Positions 33,269 to 42,319 of a stretch of 64,000 bases of DNA are shown here, one piece after another; position 1 is the stretch's first letter; each line of letters begins with the position of its first letter. Both the position numbers and the translations under genes were made by a program. Source of the stretch: TCS55 sp964343505 (GTDB taxonomy: Bacteria > Fidelibacterota > Marinisomatia > Marinisomatales > TCS55); contig CAYFJU010000001.1 in NCBI GenBank assembly GCA_964343505.1, positions 62,001 through 126,000 of the forward strand. The letters run 5' to 3'. Under the pieces are notes generated by a model that was not told where the DNA came from, searched no databases, and saw nothing but the letters and a program-made list of their open reading frames with translations.

Positions 33269-35691
33269 TCCGGGCATTGATTGCTCTCCAGGCGGCCACC
33301 GCTATTTACCTGCAATTCTTTAGGGCCGATGCTGTTTTTGCCCCCATTATTGTTTTGATCCATATAATCGCGGGGCTCCTTGTCCCGATGATTTATTTTA
33401 CCCGCCCTCAGGGCGAGAGAAAGATTCCGCGCCATCTGGGCAATGTCTTTTCCGCGGTACTGCTCACGGGGATTCTGCTGATGGTCAGCGGCACAGTGGG
33501 TTGGGGCCAGGCTGTGCTGGCACTGCACATCCTCTTTGCTTTCGCTTTCATCGGATTGCTGGTTTACTACACCACAGAAGGAAGCATGGGTAACCAGTTA
33601 AAACAGGTCGTTATTATGACGGCTGGTTCATTGATTTTGCTGGCTGTCGCCGGACAATTGGAATGGAGCGCTGAAATTGGGAAACCGCTTAAAGCAGACT
33701 TTTTTCCATCCCCCGGTAACACAAAATCGGGGTCTTATTTAGCGGCTGAAACGATTAATCGGTCCCAACGCTGCGGCGCATCCGGTTGCCATCCGGATAT
33801 TTATGAGCAGTGGTCCCAGTCAGCTCATCGAAATTCATCTTTTACAAATCCTTTTTATGCAGCCGCAGTAGAATACCTGCTTTCCACGAGTGATTCCACG
33901 ACCGTCCGCTGGTGCGGAAGTTGCCACGATCCAGTGATGTTGTATTCCGGTTTGATGGTGGGCGCCCCAAATGCTGACCTGCCTGAAGCCCAGGCCGGCA
34001 TTACTTGTGAAACCTGCCACGGGATTGTCGATATTCCCGACATCACTGGGAATGCCAATTATATACTGGACCGGCCGGTGGAGTACCCCTTTTCCCATCA
34101 GGACGGATTGTTAGGTGTGGTCAATCGTATGTTAATCCGTGCCAAGCCCGACGCGCATCGAGAGGGCATGCTCAGGCCCATCCATAAAGCGGAGGATTTT
34201 TGCGCCACCTGCCACAAGGTGAGCCTGGATGTAGAAATCAATCAATATAAATGGCTTCGCGGGCAGGATGAGTATGACGCTTGGCAGGCCAGCGGTGTCA
34301 GCTATAATGCCGTGGCCTCATTTTACAATCCACCCAAGCCGCTGCAATGCCAGAGCTGCCATATGGTGCGGGAAATATCGAAGGACAAGGGCAATGATTT
34401 TAATAAGGTATTTGGGCACTTTTTCCCGGCAGCCAATACAGCCCTGCCCGTTTTACCCAAATCCGCCAATGAACAATGGTTGGACAGAACGTCCGCGTTT
34501 CTTCAGGATGGGCGTATCGGTGTTGATATATTTGGCGCCGTGGTGAATGGAAAATTAATTGCACCGCTGGGAGATAAATTGGCGGTAAAACCGGGGCAGG
34601 AAATCCGTTTTCAGGTTGTAGTGCGTACTAAAAAAATAGGCCATGTGTTCCCTGGCGGGACGGCTGATTCCAATGAACCCTGGTTGGAAGTAACCGGCGT
34701 AGATGAGGATAACAATCTCTTATTGAGTAGTGGCACCCTGACGGCTGATCAGCATGTGGATCCATCGGCTCATTTTTTCAGGGGCGTATTGTTAGACGGT
34801 CACGGAGAATTTATTTTAAAAAGAAATCCTCACGAATGGAGAACGACCCTGTATAATAATTCGATTCCACCGGGATCGGCAGATATCGTCCATTATACCT
34901 GGAAAGTGCCTGATAATTTTGCCGGGGAAATAACCATGACAGCCAATCTGAATTACCGCAAATTCAACCGTAGTATTACTGTTCATTCTTTAGATGATCC
35001 GATTGATCTGCCCATTATCACCATGGCTGAAGATCATATTTCTTTAACCAATTCCCATGAAACGGAATTAGCTGAAAATGCCGGCATGCGGTATAACGAC
35101 TATGGTATCGGGATGCTGCGGCAAAAAAATCTGGAAGCATCCAGGATGGCCTTTGAAGAGGTAACCCGTCTATTACCCGAATATGCTGATGGCTTTGTGA
35201 ATGTAGCCAGGGTCCTGATTAAAGAAGGGAAATTTGAGGCGGCCGAATCATATTTGGAAAAGGCCTTAGCCTTGAAACCGGGGTTCTCCAAAGCGAAATA
35301 TTTCCAAGCCCTCATTGCCAAAATGAGTGGGGACTATGAACGATCCATTGCCCTGTTTCAAGCGGTAAGATTAACGAATCCCAATGACCGTGTGATGCTG
35401 AAACATTTTGGCCAGACCCAATATTTTGCCGAAAACTGGGCTGAAGCTAAATTGATATATAATGATGTGCTGCGCATCGATCCCGAAGATTCAGACGCCC
35501 ATTACAACCTGATGCTGATCAACCGTAAGTTGGGGGATATTAGGCAAGCCAAGTATCACAGTGAAAAATATTTAAAGTATAAACCGGATGAACAGGCCCG
35601 GAGTATCACCCAGATCGCCCGCCTGAAATTCCCCCATGCCAATAATGAAGCCCAACTGGTTCATTCCCATGAACTCAATGCATTGCCCTAA
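33265..35691 (+). CDS. Membrane-anchored pentaheme cytochrome c with C-terminal TPRs
   Basis: An 808-residue protein with about four N-terminal membrane helices (roughly 5-45, 58-78, 82-102, 115-131). The cytochrome c554-like domain that follows has five heme-binding sites: CGASGCH (170-176, spacing C-x4-CH), CGSCH (217-221), CETCH (248-252), CATCH (313-317) and CQSCH (362-366). A beta-rich domain (about 410-590) precedes TPR units from about residue 600. Four-base overlap with the TPR gene. It probably passes electrons across or outside the membrane; the partner and substrate are unknown. The set with a CRTAC1 protein and a TPR protein suggests a single assembly. Confidence 0.85.
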   Translation: MIRALIALQAATAIYLQFFRADAVFAPIIVLIHIIAGLLVPMIYFTRPQGERKIPRHLGNVFSAVLLTGILLMVSGTVGWGQAVLALHILFAFAFIGLLVYYTTEGSMGNQLKQVVIMTAGSLILLAVAGQLEWSAEIGKPLKADFFPSPGNTKSGSYLAAETINRSQRCGASGCHPDIYEQWSQSAHRNSSFTNPFYAAAVEYLLSTSDSTTVRWCGSCHDPVMLYSGLMVGAPNADLPEAQAGITCETCHGIVDIPDITGNANYILDRPVEYPFSHQDGLLGVVNRMLIRAKPDAHREGMLRPIHKAEDFCATCHKVSLDVEINQYKWLRGQDEYDAWQASGVSYNAVASFYNPPKPLQCQSCHMVREISKDKGNDFNKVFGHFFPAANTALPVLPKSANEQWLDRTSAFLQDGRIGVDIFGAVVNGKLIAPLGDKLAVKPGQEIRFQVVVRTKKIGHVFPGGTADSNEPWLEVTGVDEDNNLLLSSGTLTADQHVDPSAHFFRGVLLDGHGEFILKRNPHEWRTTLYNNSIPPGSADIVHYTWKVPDNFAGEITMTANLNYRKFNRSITVHSLDDPIDLPIITMAEDHISLTNSHETELAENAGMRYNDYGIGMLRQKNLEASRMAFEEVTRLLPEYADGFVNVARVLIKEGKFEAAESYLEKALALKPGFSKAKYFQALIAKMSGDYERSIALFQAVRLTNPNDRVMLKHFGQTQYFAENWAEAKLIYNDVLRIDPEDSDAHYNLMLINRKLGDIRQAKYHSEKYLKYKPDEQARSITQIARLKFPHANNEAQLVHSHELNALP

Positions 35692-35727
35692 AAAGTTTTC
35701 ACTCACGATTATAATAAAAACCACTGA

Positions 35728-37125
35728 ATGGAATTAACCTGGATATCCGTTATCCCCCCCTTACTGGCGGTGGTTCTGGCTTTTGCCACCCGGGATGCGG
35801 TTGTCAGTCTGCTGACCGCTTGCTTCGTAGGTGTTTTGCTTTTGGGAGAGGGCCTAGCCGGATTCCCGGATTTTCTCATCCGGGCCCTGTCTTCAAAGGA
35901 TTTTATCTGGGTCTGTCTATTGGAATTCTGCATCGGTATCCTGGTGGCTTTTTTTCAACGCACCGGTGCCGTGAAATTGTTTACAGAAAGTGTGGGCAAT
36001 TGGGTGCATACACGGAAACAAGTTGGCGGATTGGGCTGGGGCTTGGGCATCACCATATTTTTCAGTGATTATTTTAGTCCCCTGTTTGTAGGTCCTGTGA
36101 TGCGTACTCTTACAGACAAATATAAAATATCCCGGGAAAAGTTGGCCTATATCTGCGATTCAACTTCGGCGCCGATGATTGTCTTGATCCCCTTCACCGG
36201 CTGGGCAGTTTACATGGGCGGAATGACGGTGGGTATTGGGTCCGTGACAGACAAAACGGGGGCGATGGATCTCTACATCCAGAGCATTCCCTATAATTTT
36301 TATTCATTTCTGACCATCGGATTGGTTGGGCTTTTAGCCATGAATTTCATCCCCGATTTTGGCCCTATGGGAAGAGCTGAAAAGCGGGCAAAAAATGAAG
36401 GGAAAGTTTTGCGGGATGGGGCTGTCCCCATGATGGGGAAAGAATTGACCGGATTGGAAGTTTCATCCACTGGGAAGGCCAATATTTTTGTAAACTTTTT
36501 TATTCCTGTTATCCTGATTGTGGGGATTAATCTCACCAGTTTTATTCTTTATGGAAAAATTGCTATTCTACAGAGTTACCTCACCGTCTGTTCACTTTTG
36601 GCCATTGTGATCATCTTTCAAAGAATTGATAATTTGCAGGGCGTGATGAAAACAGTCATGGCGGGGATGAAGGGTGTTATGCCGGCCGTCACCATTTTAG
36701 CATTGGCATTTTGTATCAATACAATCAGTCGGGAAATGAGAACGGCTGAGTATGTCGTATCCTTAACAGAGGCTTGGCTTCTGCCCAATTTTTTGCCCAT
36801 GATCACATTTCTTTTGGCTGGTTTCATCAGTTTTGCCACCGGTACATCCTGGGGGACGTACGCTATCATTATTCCCATCGCTATGCCCCTGGCCTTTCAA
36901 TTTTCCGGTGGTGAAATCAATACACTTGTACTGGGCACTTTTGCCGCCATTGCCGGCGGCGGTGTGTTTGGGGATCATTGTTCACCATTATCGGACACAA
37001 CCGTCCTTTCATCTCTGGGAAGCGCCTGTGACCATATCGATCATGTAAAAACACAATTGCCCTATACCTTAATTTCCGGGGGAATTGCTATGGGGTTTTA
37101 TCTTGGATTGGGCTTTATAGGATGA
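35728..37125 (+). CDS. NhaC-family Na+/H+ (or Na+/organic ion) antiporter
   Basis: A 465-residue integral membrane protein with about eleven hydrophobic helices. Family signatures include TRDAVVSLLTACFVGVLLLGEG, ITIFFSDYFSPLFVGPVMRTLTDKYKISREKLAYICDSTSAP and the conserved GTSWGTYAIIIPIAMPLAF and GGGVFGDHCSPLSDTTVLSSLGS blocks. The family also has members that exchange malate/lactate or amino-acid derivatives. Because it overlaps an amidase gene by four bases and precedes an amino-acid dehydrogenase-like and an aminotransferase gene, an organic substrate is possible here. Confidence 0.88.
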   Translation: MELTWISVIPPLLAVVLAFATRDAVVSLLTACFVGVLLLGEGLAGFPDFLIRALSSKDFIWVCLLEFCIGILVAFFQRTGAVKLFTESVGNWVHTRKQVGGLGWGLGITIFFSDYFSPLFVGPVMRTLTDKYKISREKLAYICDSTSAPMIVLIPFTGWAVYMGGMTVGIGSVTDKTGAMDLYIQSIPYNFYSFLTIGLVGLLAMNFIPDFGPMGRAEKRAKNEGKVLRDGAVPMMGKELTGLEVSSTGKANIFVNFFIPVILIVGINLTSFILYGKIAILQSYLTVCSLLAIVIIFQRIDNLQGVMKTVMAGMKGVMPAVTILALAFCINTISREMRTAEYVVSLTEAWLLPNFLPMITFLLAGFISFATGTSWGTYAIIIPIAMPLAFQFSGGEINTLVLGTFAAIAGGGVFGDHCSPLSDTTVLSSLGSACDHIDHVKTQLPYTLISGGIAMGFYLGLGFIG

Positions 37126-37895
37126 AAGTAACCGTATGTGAATTGCCCGGCGATCGCTCAACGTTTGAAGATGCTTGGCAAAATTTAGTCAAACATGTTC
37201 ATAAACACGGCAGCGAACTTGTGCTGCTTCCGGAAATGCCTTTCCACGACTGGCTCGCTCACACACGGAATTTTGATCAGAAAAAATGGATTGAAGCTGT
37301 TACCGCCCATAAAAGATGGATAGAGAGAATTGGTGAATTGGGAGCGGATTTAGTGGCAGCATCCCGTCCGGAAATTGTGAATAGTAAAAACCATAATATC
37401 GGTTTTATCTGGGAAAAGGATTCGGGCATCAAGGATGTGCATACTAAATATTATTTACCCGATGATGACGGATTTTGGGAAGCCACTTGGTACGAGCGGG
37501 GCGATGGCACATTTAAATCAGTGAATACTGCAAAAGGGAAATTAGGATTTATGATTTGTACTGATATGTGGTTCCCACAAAAAGCCCGAGAGTACGGTAA
37601 AGATGGGGTGCAAATTTTATTAATCCCCAGGTCAACACCGGTGGGTACCAGCGATAAATGGATTGCTTGCGGCAGGACCGATGCGGTGATTTCCGGCGCC
37701 TTTTGTCTGTCATCCAATTGGGGCGGACCATCGCCGGAAGGCGGACAGTTTTGCGGTAAGGGCTGGATCATTGAACCTGAAGTTGGGAATGTATTAGGTG
37801 TTACGTCTGCCAGTGAGCCCTTCCTGACCCTGGGTATTGATCTTAAAAAAGCAGATGCAGCAAAATCAACCTATCCCCGGTATGTCCTTGATTAA
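37122..37895 (+). CDS. Carbon-nitrogen hydrolase (nitrilase superfamily amidase)
   Basis: The Glu-Lys-Cys triad is intact: Glu38 in LLPEMPFHDW, Lys109 in DVHTKYYLPDD and Cys146 in GFMICTDMWFPQKAREYG. The length of 257 residues is that of a single-domain amidase or carbamoylase; no synthetase domain is fused. The start overlaps the NhaC stop (ATGA). Substrate unknown. Neighbours (transporter, amino-acid dehydrogenase-like protein, aminotransferase) suggest it releases ammonia from an omega-amide or a carbamoyl amine. Confidence 0.88.
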   Translation: MKVTVCELPGDRSTFEDAWQNLVKHVHKHGSELVLLPEMPFHDWLAHTRNFDQKKWIEAVTAHKRWIERIGELGADLVAASRPEIVNSKNHNIGFIWEKDSGIKDVHTKYYLPDDDGFWEATWYERGDGTFKSVNTAKGKLGFMICTDMWFPQKAREYGKDGVQILLIPRSTPVGTSDKWIACGRTDAVISGAFCLSSNWGGPSPEGGQFCGKGWIIEPEVGNVLGVTSASEPFLTLGIDLKKADAAKSTYPRYVLD

Positions 37896-37922
37896 CTTGA
37901 ATAAAAATACAGGTATTATCAT

Positions 37923-39077
37923 ATGAAGGTACTTGTCTTGGGCTGTGGCATGCAGGGCAAAGCCGTGATTTACGATTTGATCAAGAGTGATATTATAACA
38001 GAAGTGATTGGCGCTGATATAGTGGAGCCCATATTGGATCCGGATATATTTCCACATCTGGATAAATATTCTTTTAGAACTGTAAATGCAAACGATCGAA
38101 CTGATTTATCCGATAAAATGGATTGTGATGCAGATATTATTATTGATATGCTGCCCCGGGAACTGACCCGAATCGTTACGAAGTTAGCTGTGGAGCATGG
38201 GACCCATTTGGTGAATGCCAATTATGGAAAAGGGTTGGATGATCTCCATGAAAAAGCCGTTGCCAAAGGAATCACCATCATGCCTGAAATTGGATTTGAT
38301 CCCGGAATTGATCTGGTATTGGCTGGAGAGGCAGTGCGGCAGTTTGATGAAATCCATGAATTACACAGTTATGGTGGCGGGCTCCCGGAACCTGCAGCCA
38401 TAGACAATCCCCTTAAATATAAAATAACCTGGACCTTTGCCGGCGTGCTGGACTCATCCAATCAGCCGGCGCGGATGATGAAAGATGGTGAAATTATTGA
38501 AATTTCAGCAGTGGATATTTACACAGATAAAAGGATTCAACAGGTTAGCATCCCCGGGTTGGGCGAACTGGACGCCATTTATAACCGGGATGCCCTTGTG
38601 TTTGCAAAAAAATTCGGGATTGAAAACACAGTAAAATCTACCGGCCGTTATACCCTGCGCTGGCCCGGCTTCGCGCCCATTATGCACTCATGGATAGAGC
38701 TGGGCATGCTCTCCAAAGAACCCTTGGATTGGCTACCGGAAAAAATGTCGGCCCAGGATGTTTTATGCAAACTGTTAGAGCCCCAATTAAAGTTGGGTGC
38801 GAATGAGCGGGATGTATGTATCCTGCGGGTAGACGTAAAAGGTATTCGAAACAGTAAACAGGAACGGCAACTCTATCATGTTATAGATTACGGGGACCTG
38901 GGAACTGGGTTTACGGCAATGAATAGAACCGTGGGCTTCCCGGCGAGCATCGCCGCCCAAATGATACTGAAGGGGGACATAGTAGAAAAAGGACTCCTTT
39001 CACCCATTCATCATTTACCCTTTGAGCCATTCATTAATGAATTGGAAAAACGGGGGATAAATGTAATGAAATCATGA
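37923..39077 (+). CDS. Saccharopine dehydrogenase-family oxidoreductase (lysine 6-dehydrogenase-like)
   Basis: A 384-residue Rossmann protein (MKVLVLGCGMQGKAVIYDL) with the family block GITIMPEIGFDPGIDLVLAGEAV and a C-terminal substrate domain ending FINELEKRGINV. The length and block order match lysine 6-dehydrogenases of Geobacillus type and related proteins, as opposed to the longer saccharopine reductases. The substrate is not certain: any amino acid with a terminal amine, or a cyclic imine, would suit. The stop overlaps the next aminotransferase gene by four bases. Confidence 0.75.
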   Translation: MKVLVLGCGMQGKAVIYDLIKSDIITEVIGADIVEPILDPDIFPHLDKYSFRTVNANDRTDLSDKMDCDADIIIDMLPRELTRIVTKLAVEHGTHLVNANYGKGLDDLHEKAVAKGITIMPEIGFDPGIDLVLAGEAVRQFDEIHELHSYGGGLPEPAAIDNPLKYKITWTFAGVLDSSNQPARMMKDGEIIEISAVDIYTDKRIQQVSIPGLGELDAIYNRDALVFAKKFGIENTVKSTGRYTLRWPGFAPIMHSWIELGMLSKEPLDWLPEKMSAQDVLCKLLEPQLKLGANERDVCILRVDVKGIRNSKQERQLYHVIDYGDLGTGFTAMNRTVGFPASIAAQMILKGDIVEKGLLSPIHHLPFEPFINELEKRGINVMKS

Positions 39078-40363
39078 ATAAATCAGCAAAAAAACAAAAG
39101 CAGATTGAAAATTTCCGCCGGCATGTTTCCAGTGGAAAGACGGCATTCTTTGAAAAATACGGCATGGATTTCCTCATGGGCAGCCGTGAAGCATCCTATT
39201 TAATGGATATGGATGGAGAAAAAAAGTTATTTAATCTTCATTGCAACGGCGGCGTGTTTAACCTTGGGCACCGCAATCCTGAAATAATAAATGCGGTTAA
39301 ATCAGCCATGGATGAATTGGACATGGGTAACCACCATCTTATGAGCAGAGAGCGAGCCGCCCTGGCCAAGATGATTGCCGACCTCATGCCCGGCGATTTG
39401 AATTACACTATCTTCGGCGTCAGTGGTGGTGAAGCGGTGGATGCTGCTATCAAAGTTGCCCGGGGGTTTACGGGGAAAAGTGAAATAATTTCAGCCAAAG
39501 GCGGTTACCATGGTCACACCGGCCTGGCCCTGGCTGCCGGCGATGAAGAATATCGCAAACCATTTGGCGCCAATCTACAGGGATTTAAACAAGTAACCTT
39601 TGGCGATTTGGATGAATTGAGAAACATGGTCACAAAAGATACGGCCGCTGTTATTTTGGAAACAATTCCCGCAACTCTCGGGATTGTTATTCCGGACAAA
39701 GACTATATGCAGGGCGTACGGGATTTATGCAGTGAAACAGATGCTCTGCTCATTTTAGATGAAGTGCAAACCGGTTTCGGGCGCACGGGAAAGCTCTGGG
39801 GATTTGAACATTTTCATATTATTCCGGACATTGTAGTCTTGGGCAAAGGCATGTCCGGCGGGCTGTATCCCATTACGGCTACGGTCATTCGGGAGCCCCT
39901 GGAAACGGTATTTCATCCGGACCCCTTCATTCATATTTCTACTTACGGCGGTGCAGAGATCGGCTGCCGCGTAGCCAAAAAAGTGTTGGAAATCTCTTCT
40001 TCATCGGATTTTTTAAATCACGTGAATGAATTGGCATCAGCCTTCATCGATGAACTTGCTTCTTTGCAAAAAAAACATCATCGCTTTTTTGTTGAAACCC
40101 GACAATTGGGACTCATGATGGGAATAAAACTGAAAGATGAAGTATCGGGTCCAATTCTCACCAAAACCGCCTATGACCATGATCTCCTGTTAATCTATGC
40201 CAACAATGATCAATCGGTAAGTCAATGCCTGCCCCCACTTGTCATGGACATTGAAGATTTAGCCTATGTAAGCCGGCAATTGAATGCTGCCATGACTGCT
40301 GCAAAACGGTTGCAGCCCCTGGCGAAGGGTAAAAAATTCATTGATAAAATTCTGGGAAACTAA
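39074..40363 (+). CDS. Class III PLP aminotransferase (aspartate aminotransferase family)
   Basis: A 429-residue fold-type I aminotransferase. Seen are FGVSGGEAVDAAIKVARG (cofactor phosphate site), YHGHTGLALAAG, LLILDEVQTGFGRTGK with the PLP-binding Asp, and the PLP lysine in VVLGKGMSGGLYPITA. The class acts on terminal amines or alpha-amino groups; the substrate is unknown. Translational coupling to the lysine-dehydrogenase-like gene suggests consecutive steps. It is one of three class III aminotransferases in the window. Its TAA stop lies at the start of a direct repeat (40357-40393). Confidence 0.85.
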   Translation: MNKSAKKQKQIENFRRHVSSGKTAFFEKYGMDFLMGSREASYLMDMDGEKKLFNLHCNGGVFNLGHRNPEIINAVKSAMDELDMGNHHLMSRERAALAKMIADLMPGDLNYTIFGVSGGEAVDAAIKVARGFTGKSEIISAKGGYHGHTGLALAAGDEEYRKPFGANLQGFKQVTFGDLDELRNMVTKDTAAVILETIPATLGIVIPDKDYMQGVRDLCSETDALLILDEVQTGFGRTGKLWGFEHFHIIPDIVVLGKGMSGGLYPITATVIREPLETVFHPDPFIHISTYGGAEIGCRVAKKVLEISSSSDFLNHVNELASAFIDELASLQKKHHRFFVETRQLGLMMGIKLKDEVSGPILTKTAYDHDLLLIYANNDQSVSQCLPPLVMDIEDLAYVSRQLNAAMTAAKRLQPLAKGKKFIDKILGN

Positions 40364-40393
40364 TTTTGTCTAACACTCAAAAAATCATTGAAC
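40357..40393 (+). repeat. Direct repeat copy 1 (start of the inserted-looking lipoprotein gene)
   Basis: Matches 41396-41432 at 31 of 37 positions, 1,039 bases away. It includes the TAA stop of the aminotransferase, the TTG start and the first codons of the gene at 40366. Confidence 0.75.
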
Positions 40394-41322
40394 TGAATAA
40401 AAAGATTCGTGCTAAAAATATTGGTAATAAAATTAGTGTAATACTCCCCGTCGTTTTTTTGATTGGCATTTTCGGGTGCTGTGAAAAAAATGTCAATCAA
40501 GATGACACCAAACATGATGAAGGATTGATTGATTCAACCTTAAGGTTGCCTGAACGAAATGCCGACGCGCGAAATGGATCTGAATTAATTCAACTTTTAG
40601 CGCCATTAAATTTGCGTGAACGGGAAGAAATAATTTATTCGGAAGTTATATCCGGAAATGTTCCATCATTTCTACGCCAACTAAAACCAATATCTTTAGA
40701 AATAGAATCAAATGGATTTACATGGAACTTACGCTATTATGTAATGCCCGAGTATATGGCATTAGGGAGCGATGAAGATTATTTCCTTATCCCCATGACG
40801 CCAATTGTTGCTCAAGACATTGCGGATTCCCTGGGATTAAGCATCGTTACCCGAAAAATGGTGGATGATATTTGGCAACATGCTGATATGACTATAGAAC
40901 CAATACCCATTCCGCCGAGTCCTAAAATGGTAACTATCCCCGTTTTTGCCCACCATAATGAAATAATATGGTCACAACGAATCAATAAGATTGAACAATT
41001 TCCGTTAGGATCCTTGGTTGCAGGTCAAAAAAAGGATGTTGTGTTATCTAATCGAATTTTAGATCACCAAAATAATGTTGTTATTTATGGCTGGCACCAG
41101 AGCAACGGGCAACCAATTCAGCCCTTATATTCAGGTCATGCTAACTGGTATGCAGATTATAGCCATGGTATTCGCTTTGCGCACGAAAAATGTTTGCTTA
41201 ATGGGGAAGTGAGGTATTTGAGTGATTTATTGAAGGACACTGAACTCTATCATTTGTTAAGCGATGAGGATGACCCTATGCTAATGACCCGTTATCCCGT
41301 GAATAAATCGTCTTATCCTTAA
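40366..41322 (+). CDS. Unknown protein, possible lipoprotein, start sequence shared with the next gene
   Basis: A 318-residue protein from a TTG start; I do not recognise the family. The first nine residues (MSNTQKIIE) match those of the following gene (MTDTQKTIE) because the two gene starts are direct repeats. After a long basic stretch comes a hydrophobic segment ending in a Cys (VILPVVFLIGIFGC), like a lipoprotein signal displaced about 20 residues from the start. The mature part has aromatic-rich blocks such as HANWYADYSHGIRFAHEK. The gene is AT-richer than its neighbours and breaks an otherwise tight operon. It looks inserted, borrowing the start region of the downstream gene. Confidence 0.65.
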   Translation: MSNTQKIIELNKKIRAKNIGNKISVILPVVFLIGIFGCCEKNVNQDDTKHDEGLIDSTLRLPERNADARNGSELIQLLAPLNLREREEIIYSEVISGNVPSFLRQLKPISLEIESNGFTWNLRYYVMPEYMALGSDEDYFLIPMTPIVAQDIADSLGLSIVTRKMVDDIWQHADMTIEPIPIPPSPKMVTIPVFAHHNEIIWSQRINKIEQFPLGSLVAGQKKDVVLSNRILDHQNNVVIYGWHQSNGQPIQPLYSGHANWYADYSHGIRFAHEKCLLNGEVRYLSDLLKDTELYHLLSDEDDPMLMTRYPVNKSSYP

Positions 41323-41395
41323 TTCAATATTTCTTTGATAAATCTCAACAGAAATGATCAACCGATTGCTAACCAGGCAGTGATAAATTATTCGA

Positions 41396-41432
41396 AAAAT
41401 AATTTTGACTGACACACAAAAAACTATTGAAC
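41396..41432 (+). repeat. Direct repeat copy 2 (start of the kinase-fold gene)
   Basis: Second copy of the 37-base repeat at 40357-40393. It contains a TAA, the TTG start at 41405 and the first nine codons of the following gene. Confidence 0.75.
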
Positions 41433-42316
41433 AATTTGAACAGGGATTGAATCCCAATGATTTGGATGCGTCGAAAATACAGGCAAAGGTATTGGGTTAT
41501 GGTGAAATATCAACTGTATTTCAAATCAGCGGCCTGGAAGATTTAGCCTGTAAGCGCATGCCATTATTTTCCCATTTATCGGAAGCGGATACTTATAACC
41601 AAAATCACCTAAACTACTGCCGCTATCTGGAAGATGCAGGGCTCACCCTTGCGGGGAGCCATACCCGGGTTGTTGAATGCCCGGGAAAACCGGTAACGCT
41701 CTACATTATCCAGGACAGATTGCCCGTTGAAGAATTTGCCCATAAATTGATCCATACCGAATCAGACCACAGCGTGGAAGAAATCGTCCGTTCCATCATC
41801 CTGGAGATACGGAAGGTCTGGGATTACAACCGTCAAAATAATCCCGGCCTGGAACTGGCATTGGACGGTCAACTTTCCAATTGGGTCCGAAATGAGGACC
41901 GGTTTATCTATATTGATACCAGCACGCCTTTATTTCGCCTGGATGGCAAGGAGCAGTTGGACCCTGAATTGTTTCTGAAATCGGCTCCCTCATTCCTGCG
42001 CTGGGTGATCCGCTGGTTATTCCTGCAAGATGTCATGGACAGGTATTATGACCTGCGATCTGTATTATTGGATTTGGCAGGAAACCTGTACAAGGAACAA
42101 CGGCAGGACTTGATCCCCTCTGTGCTTAATATGATTAATGAACAACTGGGTGAAGAAAATAAACCAATTGAAGAAAAAGAAGTGGAAAAATACTATAAAG
42201 AAGATAGGCTGATCTGGACCCTTTTCCTTTCCTTCCGGCAGCTTGACCGCTGGCTGCAAACCAAACTTTTCCGCCGCAAATACGAATACATTCTTCCGGG
42301 AAAAATAAAGCGATAG
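41405..42316 (+). CDS. Kinase-fold-like protein of unknown function
   Basis: A 303-residue cytoplasmic protein from a TTG start (MTDTQKTIEQFEQGLNPNDLD). The segments VLGYGEISTVFQISG (a loose glycine loop), LACKRMP (possible ATP-binding Lys), LELALDGQLSNWV and IYIDTSTP (possible metal-binding Asp) are arranged like an aminoglycoside phosphotransferase/protein kinase fold, with weak motifs. It might be the family called DUF6206, but I am not certain. It ends 3 bases before a secernin-type dipeptidase gene, so the two probably work together. Confidence 0.6.
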   Translation: MTDTQKTIEQFEQGLNPNDLDASKIQAKVLGYGEISTVFQISGLEDLACKRMPLFSHLSEADTYNQNHLNYCRYLEDAGLTLAGSHTRVVECPGKPVTLYIIQDRLPVEEFAHKLIHTESDHSVEEIVRSIILEIRKVWDYNRQNNPGLELALDGQLSNWVRNEDRFIYIDTSTPLFRLDGKEQLDPELFLKSAPSFLRWVIRWLFLQDVMDRYYDLRSVLLDLAGNLYKEQRQDLIPSVLNMINEQLGEENKPIEEKEVEKYYKEDRLIWTLFLSFRQLDRWLQTKLFRRKYEYILPGKIKR

Positions 42317-42319
42317 ACT

